Below are positions 1 to 9,494 of a stretch of DNA of 64,000 bases, piece by piece (position 1 is the first letter of the stretch; every line of letters begins with the position of its first letter). Position numbers and translations under genes: made by a program. Under the pieces are notes generated by a model. That model saw only the letters and a list, made by a program, of their open reading frames with translations. It searched no databases and was not told the DNA's origin. The stretch is from Marinoscillum luteum (GTDB lineage: Bacteria > Bacteroidota > Bacteroidia > Cytophagales > Cyclobacteriaceae), in NCBI RefSeq assembly GCF_044005705.1, contig NZ_JBIPKE010000020.1, positions 434,001 through 498,000 of the forward strand, written 5' to 3'.

Positions 1-1828
1 TCACAGTGAAGAGGTATTTATCAGACAATATGTAGTTCAGTCTTGTATAGTATGAAGACAGGGTATTCGCTCCCTGGTAACCGCCAATGGGGTTGGCAGA
101 GTTTTGTCCCTGGTTAGGAGTAGTAATGTTCTCATCTACAAAACCTGTCTTCTGAAAACTTGAACCTCTGTAGGTACTTTTCTGAGCTTCCTGTCCGAGC
201 AGTGCGGTGAAATCGTGAATTCCAGACTGCAGGGTGTAAGTAAAATAGTTTTTCACCAGCCAGAAATCTCCAGTGCTCTCCGATTGGTTAAGGCTGTTCA
301 CATCATTGGAAAGTACCCCCCACTGATAGGTAGGATGAAAAGCTCTGTTCAATGAGTGATTTTTGCTGATACCGTACTCTGTTCTGAATTTAAGACCTTT
401 CATCAACTGCAGGTCCGCGAAGAAGTTGGCATACAGTTGCTCTCTTTCAAGCGTGTTATTTCTCATCAAAGCCAATGCCACCGGGTTGGCGCCTATTTCT
501 GCTGAGTTAGCAGTAGGTCCCGCAAAATTGCCATCCAAATCCCGAACAGGTACTGCAGGAGACATCACCAATGACTGGGCGATTACACCATCTCCACCGT
601 CATTCAGGGTGATGACCTCATCAATATCAGCATATGAGATACTTGTTCCTACCTTGGCCCACTCATTGACTTTGGCATCTACGTTCAGTCGCATAGAAAC
701 TCTTTCGAATCCTGAGCCGATGATAATTCCATCCTGTGAAAAATATCCTCCGGACAAGGCATAAGTAAAGGCGTCATTACCACCGGCAAACGACATCTGA
801 TGACTCTGCATTGGCGCTACCTCAAACACCTCTTCCTGCCAGTCTGTACCTTCTCCCAATATGGATGGATCCAGAAATCTTTCATTCACATTGATTCCGT
901 CAATCTCGGTGCTCACCGAATTCTGAAATTCAGCGTATTCACGCAAATTCATCATGTCCACCTTTTTAGGCAATGACTGAAAAGCATAATAGCCATCATA
1001 GGTGATCATGGCTTCTCCGGACTTTCCCCTTCGGGTAGTTACCATCACCACACCATTGGCTGCCCGTGAACCGTAGATGGCAGTGGCCGAAGCATCTTTC
1101 AATACTTCTATACTTACAATGTCATTGGGGTTGATAGCGGCCAAAGGATTCACCTTATTTTGACCATTGGCTCCACCTGACCAGTCGAAACCAGTGATGG
1201 TAGGACCACCGCCATCGATAGGAATACCATCGATTACGTACAGAGGCTCATTGCCTCCACTCACCGAACTGGTACCACGTATACGAATAGAAACGGCTCC
1301 ACCTGGAGCACCCGAGTTTTGGTTCACCTGTACTCCGGCGATTCTACCCTGAAGTGCCTGGTCCATGTTGGTGACCACCGTACCTCTGAGTTTGTCTCCT
1401 GAAATAGAAGCTACAGCTCCGGTCAGGTCACTCTTCTTTTGAGTACCATATCCTACCACCACTACTTCTTCCAAAGTGGAGATGTCTATGTCCAAAGTCA
1501 CATCGATGCTTGACCTGGTTCCGACAGGGAATTCCTGTGTCTTAAAACCAACAAAAGAAACCACGAGGGTAGCGTCCTCCGGGACACTAATCTTGTAGTT
1601 GCCATCAATATCTGTGATGGTTCCGTTTGTTGTACCTTTCACTAAGACTGTCACCCCCGGAAGAGTGCTGCCATCTTCTCCCGAAGTAATCACTCCGGAG
1701 ATTGTTCTTTCCTGACCGAATGCTGTGGTTACACTCAGCGAGAGGGTAAGGAAAGTCATGAAACAAACTCCCATTAATCGCTTAATAGAACTTTGAATCA
1801 TTTCACTTCTACTGTAAACCTTTCTCAT
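1..1828 (-). CDS. SusC/RagA-type TonB-dependent transporter, C-terminal part beyond the left edge
   Basis: This outer-membrane TonB-dependent channel imports oligosaccharides together with a SusD lipoprotein. The reading frame is open from an ATG at 1828 to the left edge, about 609 codons, so roughly the last 400 residues are missing. A long signal peptide ends near Phe-Gly-Gln (about residue 38). It is followed directly by a carboxypeptidase-regulatory-like beta-sandwich (PGVTVLVKGTTNGTITD), the SusC signature EEVVVVGYGTQKKSDLTGAV, a plug domain (VLKDASATAIYGSRAANGVV) and the start of the barrel. Unlike the other two SusC proteins here it has no STN domain, so it should not signal to a FecR anti-sigma factor. 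That agrees with the HTCS regulator gene next to it. Its SusD is expected just outside the window. Confidence 0.93.
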   Translation of the reverse strand, partial: MRKVYSRSEMIQSSIKRLMGVCFMTFLTLSLSVTTAFGQERTISGVITSGEDGSTLPGVTVLVKGTTNGTITDIDGNYKISVPEDATLVVSFVGFKTQEFPVGTRSSIDVTLDIDISTLEEVVVVGYGTQKKSDLTGAVASISGDKLRGTVVTNMDQALQGRIAGVQVNQNSGAPGGAVSIRIRGTSSVSGGNEPLYVIDGIPIDGGGPTITGFDWSGGANGQNKVNPLAAINPNDIVSIEVLKDASATAIYGSRAANGVVMVTTRRGKSGEAMITYDGYYAFQSLPKKVDMMNLREYAEFQNSVSTEIDGINVNERFLDPSILGEGTDWQEEVFEVAPMQSHQMSFAGGNDAFTYALSGGYFSQDGIIIGSGFERVSMRLNVDAKVNEWAKVGTSISYADIDEVITLNDGGDGVIAQSLVMSPAVPVRDLDGNFAGPTANSAEIGANPVALALMRNNTLEREQLYANFFADLQLMKGLKFRTEYGISKNHSLNRAFHPTYQWGVLSNDVNSLNQSESTGDFWLVKNYFTYTLQSGIHDFTALLGQEAQKSTYRGSSFQKTGFVDENITTPNQGQNSANPIGGYQGANTLSSYYTRLNYILSDKYLFTV

Positions 1829-2214
1829 AAAATTGACATTTTAAAAAAATCAAAATTCATTACCATTTAGTTGTTAACACTTCAAAAAAGCATACTTCGT
1901 GTATTCGACTTTTATCGAATAATCAATATTAAGCGTTAGCAAACTCCCTTAGGTGTATCATTTGCTTACAAAAGGGTATCAAAATGTAAAAGTGTAATTT
2001 TGAGTGCCTAAAAGCCCTTTTAAGGCTTAAAACGGACATTTTGAATTGTATTATTCGAAGGAATAGCGCGGCGGTGAATTGGGATATTCTACAACTAAGG
2101 GGCAAAAAAAAGAAAATTCGTTACTGAAAACGCTTGCTCATTGAAAAATCAATAGCTATTAGGTCGAAATACTGCCAAAGCTGTCCGGAGGGGTATGAAA
2201 TGTTGATATTAGGG
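1829..2214. promoter_or_regulatory. AT-rich intergenic region upstream of susC
   Basis: This 386-bp gap between the HTCS gene and the left-edge susC must hold the susC promoter. A perfect inverted repeat, ATTCGA at 1903-1908 and TCGAAT at 1915-1920 with a 6-nt AT-rich spacer, lies about 75 bp upstream of the susC ATG, and a further ATTCGAA occurs near 2052. This could be an HTCS (AraC-type) binding site, but I see no clear TAnnTTTG box on the minus strand. No coding potential was recognised. Confidence 0.3.
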
Positions 2215-5200
2215 CTACTTTTCGCCCTTTTGGGCAGTGGCCTGAGCTGCATACTTCGATGGAAGCATTTTATACTCCATCTTGAAGTACTTGGTGAAAT
2301 ACTTGGGGTTATTGAACCCAACTTTATAAGCCACTTCCGCCACATTGAGCTGGCTCCGCTCTAAAAGGGCGGCAGCTCGTTTGATCCTGATGGAGCGGAT
2401 AAACTCTATCGGGGTTTTCCCGGTCAGTTCGAGTGTCTTTTTATAAAGCTGACCCCTGCTCACCGCCAGTTCCCGGCTAAGCTCCTGTACGGAGAAATCC
2501 GAGTTGGAAATATTGACCTCTACCAGCTCCATCGCCTTCATGATAAACTGCTCGTCCAGAGAGGTAATCTCGATCTCACGAGGCTTGGCTTCTATACGAT
2601 GTTCCGAAGCAAAAATGAGTTTTTGAAGCTGCACCGCTGAGCGAATGCTTTGTACCAGTATTTCGAAATTGAAGGGCTTGGTAATGTATTCGATGGCTCC
2701 GGCTTCAAACCCCTCCAGCTTTTGATCGTCAGAGTAATGGGCTGTCAGCAAGATCACGGGAATGTGCCCCGTGCGTGGATCACCTTTGATCTTCTTACAA
2801 AGTTCTATTCCATTGATCTCAGGCATCATGATATCAGACACCACCAAATCAGGCTGAAAATTCAGGATCTTCTTCCAGGCTGCCTTGCCATTGGGTGCCT
2901 CATAGATGTTGTAGAGTCTTTCCAGGTTATCTTTCAGGTAAAACCTAAAATCATCATTGTCATCGGCCAAAAGGATGGTTGCCTTTGAGGCTTCGTGTGG
3001 CAGCGGCACTGACTCTTCCATGAAATCATCCACCACATCCTGAACTTTGTAGTCACCGGACAGCTTTTTCATGGGCAGTTCAAAAATGAACGAGCTGCCT
3101 TTTTCCATTTCGCTTTCTACCCAGATGTTTCCACCGTGCATTTCCACAAACTCCTTGGTAATGGACAAACCAATACCGCTTCCATGGTTGAGATTTGCTG
3201 TATGCTTGTTGTCCACCTGGAAAAACCTGTTGAATATATCTCCCTGACGCTCTTTGGGTATACCAATACCATCGTCGGTCACGCTAAAACGAATGGTGTG
3301 AATGTCTTCCCTGTAAGCAATGTCACTGACTTTCACCACTACCCTACCTCCTGTATGAGTAAACTTAAAGGCATTTGAAAGGAGGTTAAACATGATCTTT
3401 TCCATCTTGTCCCGATCAAACAAAGTCAGGAACTCCGGCAGGTTACTTTCAAAATCCAGCCGAACACGGCGGTCAGCCGAAAGGTCAGAAAACGACTCTA
3501 CAATGCTATTTGTAAAATCAATCACGTCTCCGGTAGCCAATGAGATTCTGTGCTGATTGGCCTCCATCTTTCTGAAATCCAGCAATTGATTGACCAGTGT
3601 TAACAACCTTTTGGCATTCCTGAAAATCAACTGAAAGTGCTTTTGATCCTGTGGATCTGTGCTTTTCTTCAGCATGCGCTCGATTGGGGTGAGGATGAGG
3701 GTGAGTGGCGTGCGAAACTCATGGCTGATATTGGTGAAGAATTTGATCTTCATCATATCCAACTCATGGAGGCGCGTGGCTTCCATCTGATCCTGTGTGA
3801 CCTTGGCACGAAAACGCTCCTTCTGAATGATGGCCCTGCGTGTAAGGAAGAGTACCAGAAGAACAAAGAGAACATAAATCAAATTGGCCAGAGGAGTCTT
3901 CCAAAAAGGGGTCAGAATCACGATATCGATGGCTATGGGCTCATCACTCCATTGATGCGTCCTGTCAGAGGCCATTACCTCGAAACGATAGTTTCCCGGA
4001 TCCAGGTTCGTATAATTGGCACGGTGTACATTGGCCCGCTGGATCCAGTCCTGATCAAACCCCACCAACCGATACTTGTACACGGTATTCTCCTGTTGGT
4101 AAAAATTAAGCGAGGTAAACTCCAGCGTAAAAGAATTTTCGGAGGGCTCCAGCACGAGTTTTTCTACGTTATTAATACCTCGTTCAAACCACTTTCTTCC
4201 GTTATATTCATCTCCGGGCTTAATGAGCCTGTTGGACAGGTAAAAATCCAGAAAGACGAGTTTGTTTTCCTCGTTGGTCACTTTGATGGCCTCAGGATCA
4301 AACACGTTTAGCCCGTTTTTACCACCAAAAGCCAAATGGCCATTTTTGAGCCTGAGGGCAGACCGCTCGTTGAACATATCACCCTGAAGTCCGTCAGAAA
4401 TATCAAAATTCTCGAAAATTGGGGCCTCATTTTCAAAATGAAGTTTGGACAGTCCCGTGTAAGTACCCAACCAGATGTTGCCATCCAAATCTTCCATGAC
4501 CGAGGTAACGATGTTTTCCGGCAACCCATCTTCCTTCACAAAGGAGTCAAAATCGTTCGTCGCCCTGTTGAACCGGCTCAGACCATACATGGTACCTACC
4601 CAAATGCTATTTTCATGATCGCAGTAGATATCCAAAATGGAGTTATTCACCAAAGAGCGGTCATTTCCCTCCTCCTTGAGCAAGTGAGTCATGGTGCCGT
4701 CTGTATAGTTGTAGGCCTCTATTCCATAGCCTGTCCCTATCCAGATATTCCCATCCTTATCTTCACACAGTGAGGTGACATAGTTAGAGTGTATCCCCTG
4801 ATTGTCCAGCCCAAAATGGTGAATTTTGTTAAAATCCGCATCGTACACATCTACACCACCTTTGAGCGTTCCTACCCAGATCAACCCTCTGGAATCGAGG
4901 AGCAGGTTCCAGATGCTGTTATCACTAATGGAGTTGGAATCTTCAGGGTTGTGATAATAGGCCTTGAATTTCTTACCATCAAAATAGTTCAACCCCCCAA
5001 AGTAGGTCCCCAACCAGAGCCCCCCATTAGCGCCCGGTGCCATGCTGACTACTATGTCTGAGCTGATACTTTTTGGATCATTCTCTTTGTGTCTGTAATT
5101 GGTAAACTCCCCTTTTCTCAGATCAAAGTGAACCAGCCCACCTCCATCTGTGCCTATCCAGAGATTACCCTCGTCATCCTCCACCAGGGGCCAGATGTCA

Positions 5201-6273
5201 TTGGCATTGGGTGTTTGATTATCCGTTTGTTTATAGAAATTAAATGACACTGACTTAGGCGAAAAGTAGTTGACTCCCCCCTTGTTGGTACCTATCCACA
5301 CGAGACCAGTACGGTCCTGATAGAGCGCAATGATGCTGTTGTGACTGAGTGACCTGGGATCCGAAGGGTTGTTGCTAAAGCTCTGCAACTTCCAATCAGC
5401 TTTGGAGATCATGGTGAGCCCGCCATGATCCGCTCCGATGATAATGCGCTCAGATTCGTCTTGAATGATACCTGTGACGAGGTTAGATCCAAGATCTTTA
5501 TTATCTAAATGAATACAGGTGCCTACCGATGGGCGGTAATAGCAAACCCCAAAAGAGTATGCCGAGCTGTAAAACCAATAATCTCCATCCTTGTCAATGA
5601 AGACCGTCAGTCCCTGAATATTCGCGATGTGCTCGGGATAACGCATAAAGCTGCTGTTTCGCAAATCAGACACATCTGCCAGTTCTATTTCACCATCCAA
5701 ATGCACGAGGGCCATATTGCCCTTATTGTCGGGTTGTACAGAGGACACATCCCGGTACGCACCTCCGTAGTGATAAATCTCTTTGGTGTCACTCAGGTAT
5801 TTTTTCACCCCGATGTTATCAATCACAAACCAGAAGTTGCCCAATCCATCCTTTACCATGACGCTCAGGTTGTAATGATTGATGTCTAGCTCAGCCAGCA
5901 GCGGCCGGATATCTACATAGCTTTCCTTGTAGATATCGTAAGCAAAAACTCCGTAATCAGATTTGATCCAAAGATATCCTTCCGGGCCTTCTTTGATCCA
6001 GACGATATTTTGATCACTTAAGGAGAATGAGTTATCATCTTCATGCTCAATGACCTTAATGCTATTGCCATCATACCTATTGAGACCAGAACGGGTACCA
6101 AACCACATGAAACCCAGCTGATCTTTGTAAATGGAAGTAACGCGATTATGCGACAAACCATCTCTGGTATCCAGCTTTTCGAAACGAATCTGTGAGAACT
6201 GCCCAAAGCTGACTTGTGTAAACACCAGCCAGAAGAGCACCAACAAAAGTTTAATGTTGCGCATTTTCGTCAT
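2215..6273 (-). CDS. Hybrid two-component system sensor/regulator (HTCS)
   Basis: This 1352-residue inner-membrane protein senses an oligosaccharide in the periplasm and activates PUL transcription in one polypeptide. In order: signal peptide (to about residue 24), about 14 Reg_prop-type propeller repeats (recurring W-F/I-G-T and GLIWVGT-like motifs, about 30-690), a Y_Y_Y domain (about 700-770), a membrane helix (about 790-812), a histidine kinase H-box with NISHEFRTPLTL (phospho-His about residue 851), an ATPase domain with DDGIGIP and GSGIGLSI, a receiver domain with phospho-acceptor Asp about 1147 (VVSDIMMPE), and a C-terminal AraC-type helix-turn-helix. Length and order are typical for the family. 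It lies between the GH27/SASA/GH26 genes and a susC without STN domain, so control of those genes is the natural inference. Given the enzymes, the ligand is probably a mannan or galactomannan oligosaccharide. Confidence 0.95.
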   Translation of the reverse strand: MTKMRNIKLLLVLFWLVFTQVSFGQFSQIRFEKLDTRDGLSHNRVTSIYKDQLGFMWFGTRSGLNRYDGNSIKVIEHEDDNSFSLSDQNIVWIKEGPEGYLWIKSDYGVFAYDIYKESYVDIRPLLAELDINHYNLSVMVKDGLGNFWFVIDNIGVKKYLSDTKEIYHYGGAYRDVSSVQPDNKGNMALVHLDGEIELADVSDLRNSSFMRYPEHIANIQGLTVFIDKDGDYWFYSSAYSFGVCYYRPSVGTCIHLDNKDLGSNLVTGIIQDESERIIIGADHGGLTMISKADWKLQSFSNNPSDPRSLSHNSIIALYQDRTGLVWIGTNKGGVNYFSPKSVSFNFYKQTDNQTPNANDIWPLVEDDEGNLWIGTDGGGLVHFDLRKGEFTNYRHKENDPKSISSDIVVSMAPGANGGLWLGTYFGGLNYFDGKKFKAYYHNPEDSNSISDNSIWNLLLDSRGLIWVGTLKGGVDVYDADFNKIHHFGLDNQGIHSNYVTSLCEDKDGNIWIGTGYGIEAYNYTDGTMTHLLKEEGNDRSLVNNSILDIYCDHENSIWVGTMYGLSRFNRATNDFDSFVKEDGLPENIVTSVMEDLDGNIWLGTYTGLSKLHFENEAPIFENFDISDGLQGDMFNERSALRLKNGHLAFGGKNGLNVFDPEAIKVTNEENKLVFLDFYLSNRLIKPGDEYNGRKWFERGINNVEKLVLEPSENSFTLEFTSLNFYQQENTVYKYRLVGFDQDWIQRANVHRANYTNLDPGNYRFEVMASDRTHQWSDEPIAIDIVILTPFWKTPLANLIYVLFVLLVLFLTRRAIIQKERFRAKVTQDQMEATRLHELDMMKIKFFTNISHEFRTPLTLILTPIERMLKKSTDPQDQKHFQLIFRNAKRLLTLVNQLLDFRKMEANQHRISLATGDVIDFTNSIVESFSDLSADRRVRLDFESNLPEFLTLFDRDKMEKIMFNLLSNAFKFTHTGGRVVVKVSDIAYREDIHTIRFSVTDDGIGIPKERQGDIFNRFFQVDNKHTANLNHGSGIGLSITKEFVEMHGGNIWVESEMEKGSSFIFELPMKKLSGDYKVQDVVDDFMEESVPLPHEASKATILLADDNDDFRFYLKDNLERLYNIYEAPNGKAAWKKILNFQPDLVVSDIMMPEINGIELCKKIKGDPRTGHIPVILLTAHYSDDQKLEGFEAGAIEYITKPFNFEILVQSIRSAVQLQKLIFASEHRIEAKPREIEITSLDEQFIMKAMELVEVNISNSDFSVQELSRELAVSRGQLYKKTLELTGKTPIEFIRSIRIKRAAALLERSQLNVAEVAYKVGFNNPKYFTKYFKMEYKMLPSKYAAQATAQKGEK

Positions 6274-6348
6274 TTTGGGTTGGCAATGGGGTTGGTACTC
6301 AATATAATCATTTGCATTGAAAGTATCCTTACAATTTAGACGAGAGGC

Positions 6349-7551
6349 CTAGTTTGCAGAGAGCCTAAACATGAGCACATCATGGCCAGGAATACTCGCT
6401 TTGAGTACTTTTTTAGTGGTCCCCTGCTGCTTCCCGGACCATACATTCAATAAGTCATAAGTGTTTCGGGTAAAATCAAAGGTATAGTCAAAATCAGGAT
6501 CTTTCATTGGATTTGATTTCCAATCAAAATTAAGGTCCAATGGCTCCACAGCTCGGTTCAAGAAACAAACTGCCAGGTCTCCTTTTGCCAGAGGCTTCAC
6601 CCACACTTCAAAATTTTCATCATCAATGTGCTTAAACCCCTGAACCCCCAGGGAATCCTGATCGATCGCTATCACTTCCTTATTCGTGAGGATAGCGATG
6701 GTCTCCGGGGACATATTCCGAAGGTCGTTGCCGGCTATGAGCGGTGCAGCCATCATGGCCCAGAGCGAAAAGTGCGCACGATCTTCATTCACGGTCATTC
6801 CATTGCCTATCTCCATCATATCCGGATCATTCCAATGGTCTGGCCCCGCATACTTTCTAATGTCCTTTCTCATATCCAGGATCTGGAGCACTCCCCAGCT
6901 GGACCATGTGCCGTGGTTATACTCACAGTCGAAGCAGTTGTAGATATCTCCGGTGGTGCGCCACAAGTGACCAATAGGCCCAGCCCACTCCCAGGGCTGA
7001 TTGTCTCCCCACTCACATATACTCAGTACTATCGGCCTTCCTGCTTCATGCAGGGCATTTCTCATGGTCAGATAAGCGCCCTCAGCTTTGAGTCCTTCTG
7101 TGTTGCACCAGTCATATTTCAGATAATCCACACCCCAGCTGGCGTACCGCTGTGCATCCTGATACTCACGTCCCCGGCTGCCGGGCCGACCACCACACGT
7201 TTGCCATCCGGCATCCGAGTAGATCCCAAACTTCAGGCCTTTAGAATGTATGTAGTCTGCAAGCGCCTTTATACCGGAAGGAAACCTGACCGGATCGGGC
7301 TGGATGAACCCAAGGCTATCCCGTTCACCATGCCAGCAGTCATCGATCACGATGTATTCATAGCCAGCATCTTTGAGTCCACTCGCCACCATGGCATCTG
7401 CGGTCTCCCTGATGAGACTTTCGGTCATATCACAAGAAAATTTATTCCAACTGTTCCACCCCATAGGTGGAGTAAGCGCCAGTCCGTCAAACTTCTGGGC
7501 ACCTGCCAGAAACACGCTTAGGGTAAATATTATTGACAAGGTAGTTTTCAT
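6349..7551 (-). CDS. GH27 alpha-galactosidase
   Basis: This 400-residue exported enzyme should remove alpha-1,6-galactose from galactomannan or its oligosaccharides with retention of configuration. A signal peptide (about 1-18) precedes the family opening LTPPMGWNSWNKF. The nucleophile is Asp147 in YLKYDWCN and the acid/base is Asp244 in WNDPDMMEIG, matching the two Asp residues known from GH27. A short beta-sandwich domain forms the C-terminus. No lipobox is seen, so it is probably periplasmic. It is the last of three minus-strand genes (GH26, SASA esterase, GH27) with short gaps, consistent with one transcript for decorated mannan. Confidence 0.94.
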   Translation of the reverse strand: MKTTLSIIFTLSVFLAGAQKFDGLALTPPMGWNSWNKFSCDMTESLIRETADAMVASGLKDAGYEYIVIDDCWHGERDSLGFIQPDPVRFPSGIKALADYIHSKGLKFGIYSDAGWQTCGGRPGSRGREYQDAQRYASWGVDYLKYDWCNTEGLKAEGAYLTMRNALHEAGRPIVLSICEWGDNQPWEWAGPIGHLWRTTGDIYNCFDCEYNHGTWSSWGVLQILDMRKDIRKYAGPDHWNDPDMMEIGNGMTVNEDRAHFSLWAMMAAPLIAGNDLRNMSPETIAILTNKEVIAIDQDSLGVQGFKHIDDENFEVWVKPLAKGDLAVCFLNRAVEPLDLNFDWKSNPMKDPDFDYTFDFTRNTYDLLNVWSGKQQGTTKKVLKASIPGHDVLMFRLSAN

Positions 7552-7586
7552 GGTCTCTTGAAAATTGCTGGTTGATCTAATGACAC

Positions 7587-9482
7587 TTATTGATCTGTTC
7601 TAAAAGGCACCGCAGGTAAGCCTTCCTTGTTGTACAGATTACAGGCAGGATTGTCCGCCCAGGCATATCTGACATACTCAGGGTTGGCAATCTGATCATT
7701 CCAGACCACCACCTGGTCGCCTTCTATTTTGGCTTCTGCCCAGACAAACTGCTTGTCGGCACCCGCTATAGCGAAACCCACAGGATCCCCGGAAGTGGTC
7801 ATCAAACCACTACCCACCTGATCGAAACTGAGAATGATGCGGTCTCCCTGTATTTCCTGTGAACTAAAAGATGGCCCTGAAAAAACAACCTCCTCATTGA
7901 AAACCACTTTGCGCGCCGCAGCCCATAGTCTCCTACCAACATCCTGCTTGTTTCTGGGGTGAATGTCATTGGCCTCCCCAATATCTATGATGGTAGCCAT
8001 TCCTGTATTGGGCAACTGTAGTGCCTGAGTCTGAGCTTCGCGCAGTTCGGCCCACTGACTCTCCTGTGGAAGATCTTTTCTTTCCATAAAATTGGCTAAC
8101 TGAACAAAGAGGAAAGGAAAATTGCCCTGACGCCAGCGAATCCTCCAGTCTTCGATCATGGCTTCAAAGAGCTCATTGTAAAGGTGGGGTTTATCAGCAT
8201 TGCTTTCCCCCTGGTACCATATAGCTCCGCGAATGCCATAGCCCGCTATTGGCTGAATCATGCCATTATACAACACTCCCGGCTTCCAGTTGAACCGCTC
8301 CACTTTCGGCATGGCCGGCTCAAGGGTATTAGAGTACTTCCAATCTCCCTCAAGGCTCTGCTTCTTACCAGATGCCTCCAGCCACATCTCTCCAGATCGA
8401 CCGATCCACACCCTGTTATCCCAACTGTTGCTGGCACGAATGGCAATCACATTATCTCCCTTTCGGGCAATATCCGGAGATATTTCCACTATCCCTGTGC
8501 TGTCCTGCCAGCTTTCTTTTGATACCAATTGTCCATTCATAAAAACCGAACACAGCTGGGTAATCTCACCCATATAGAGCCGCACTCCTTTGGCAGACTT
8601 CAAATTGACATGCTTTCTCACCCACACAAAATCCATAATAGGCTCCTTGTTCGGCAATGAGACCGTCTTCCACGCTGAATCATCATACTCCACCAAATGA
8701 GCTCCCAAAGACATGAAAGAGGTTTCATCCCCAATCAACTCCCATTTAAGCTTTTCTCTATCATCATTGGCCTTCTTCAGTGCTTCCCAATCTATAGTAG
8801 CATCCAGCATTTCGGCTGCTGTCTTTTCATACCCGGGCACTTCCAATAAGCGCTCGGCTGAGGTCCAGGCCTCAGCAGGAGTGCCGCCCCAGTTGCTCTG
8901 GATCAGCCCCACGGGTACACCTTTCTCCAGGTGATTGCTCTTGGCAAAGAACCATCCTACAGCGGAAATATCTGCAGCGGTTTTCGGGCCCGCGACTCTC
9001 CACTCTCCTCCACTGATATTATCCTGAGGTGATAAAGCCAGTTCTCTGGGTACATCAAAAAATCTGATCTGAGGATAGTCACTATCCGCGATCTCAGCTT
9101 CCCAGTTATTAATCTTTCCCCCTAGCTTCCACTCCATATTGGACTGGCCACCAGCCACCCACACATCACCAAACCACACATCTGTCAGCTCTATCCGAGT
9201 GGATGCCTTCACCGCTACGGTATAGGGCCCTCCTGCTACATGAGAAGGGTAAAGAACCTCCCATTTGCCTTCCGGACTTGTTTTGGTCGTCACGGCAAAT
9301 CCATCAACCTCTACAGATACCTGCTCATTAGGTGCTGCCCATCCCCAAAATCTGACATTTTGATCGCGCTGGAGCACCATATGATCCCCGAAGACCTGAG
9401 GTAGCACAAGCTGAGCCTCAGCCCATGAGGGCATCACAAGCATAAAAATTACGATGGTTAAAGGTCTGAACAATCTGATCAT
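7587..9482 (-). CDS. SASA-family (sialate O-acetylesterase-like) carbohydrate acetylesterase
   Basis: This 631-residue exported esterase probably removes O-acetyl groups from mannan rather than from sialic acid; the family name is historical. After a signal peptide (to about residue 23) comes an N-terminal beta domain (LPQVFGDHMVLQRDQ), then the SGNH-type core with catalytic Ser114 in GGQSNMEW and the WYQGESN block. A galactose-binding-like jelly-roll (about 270-370, FVWVRKHVNL) interrupts the core. The catalytic His is in NDIHPRNKQDVGRR. A paralogue with the same layout and a nearly identical C-terminus (RYAWADNP, PFRTDQ) lies at 54766-56700. It stands 12 bp downstream of a GH26 gene, so acetylated mannan is the likely substrate. 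Confidence 0.88.
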   Translation of the reverse strand: MIRLFRPLTIVIFMLVMPSWAEAQLVLPQVFGDHMVLQRDQNVRFWGWAAPNEQVSVEVDGFAVTTKTSPEGKWEVLYPSHVAGGPYTVAVKASTRIELTDVWFGDVWVAGGQSNMEWKLGGKINNWEAEIADSDYPQIRFFDVPRELALSPQDNISGGEWRVAGPKTAADISAVGWFFAKSNHLEKGVPVGLIQSNWGGTPAEAWTSAERLLEVPGYEKTAAEMLDATIDWEALKKANDDREKLKWELIGDETSFMSLGAHLVEYDDSAWKTVSLPNKEPIMDFVWVRKHVNLKSAKGVRLYMGEITQLCSVFMNGQLVSKESWQDSTGIVEISPDIARKGDNVIAIRASNSWDNRVWIGRSGEMWLEASGKKQSLEGDWKYSNTLEPAMPKVERFNWKPGVLYNGMIQPIAGYGIRGAIWYQGESNADKPHLYNELFEAMIEDWRIRWRQGNFPFLFVQLANFMERKDLPQESQWAELREAQTQALQLPNTGMATIIDIGEANDIHPRNKQDVGRRLWAAARKVVFNEEVVFSGPSFSSQEIQGDRIILSFDQVGSGLMTTSGDPVGFAIAGADKQFVWAEAKIEGDQVVVWNDQIANPEYVRYAWADNPACNLYNKEGLPAVPFRTDQ

Positions 9483-9494
9483 GGCTGTAAGCTA

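Noticed and set aside
3637..4311. Open frame of 224 codons on the plus strand
   Set aside because: It lies wholly inside the HTCS gene on the opposite strand, and its translation shows no family motif, signal or sensible composition.
6628..7521. Open frame of 297 codons on the plus strand
   Set aside because: It lies antisense to the GH27 gene and has no recognisable domain.
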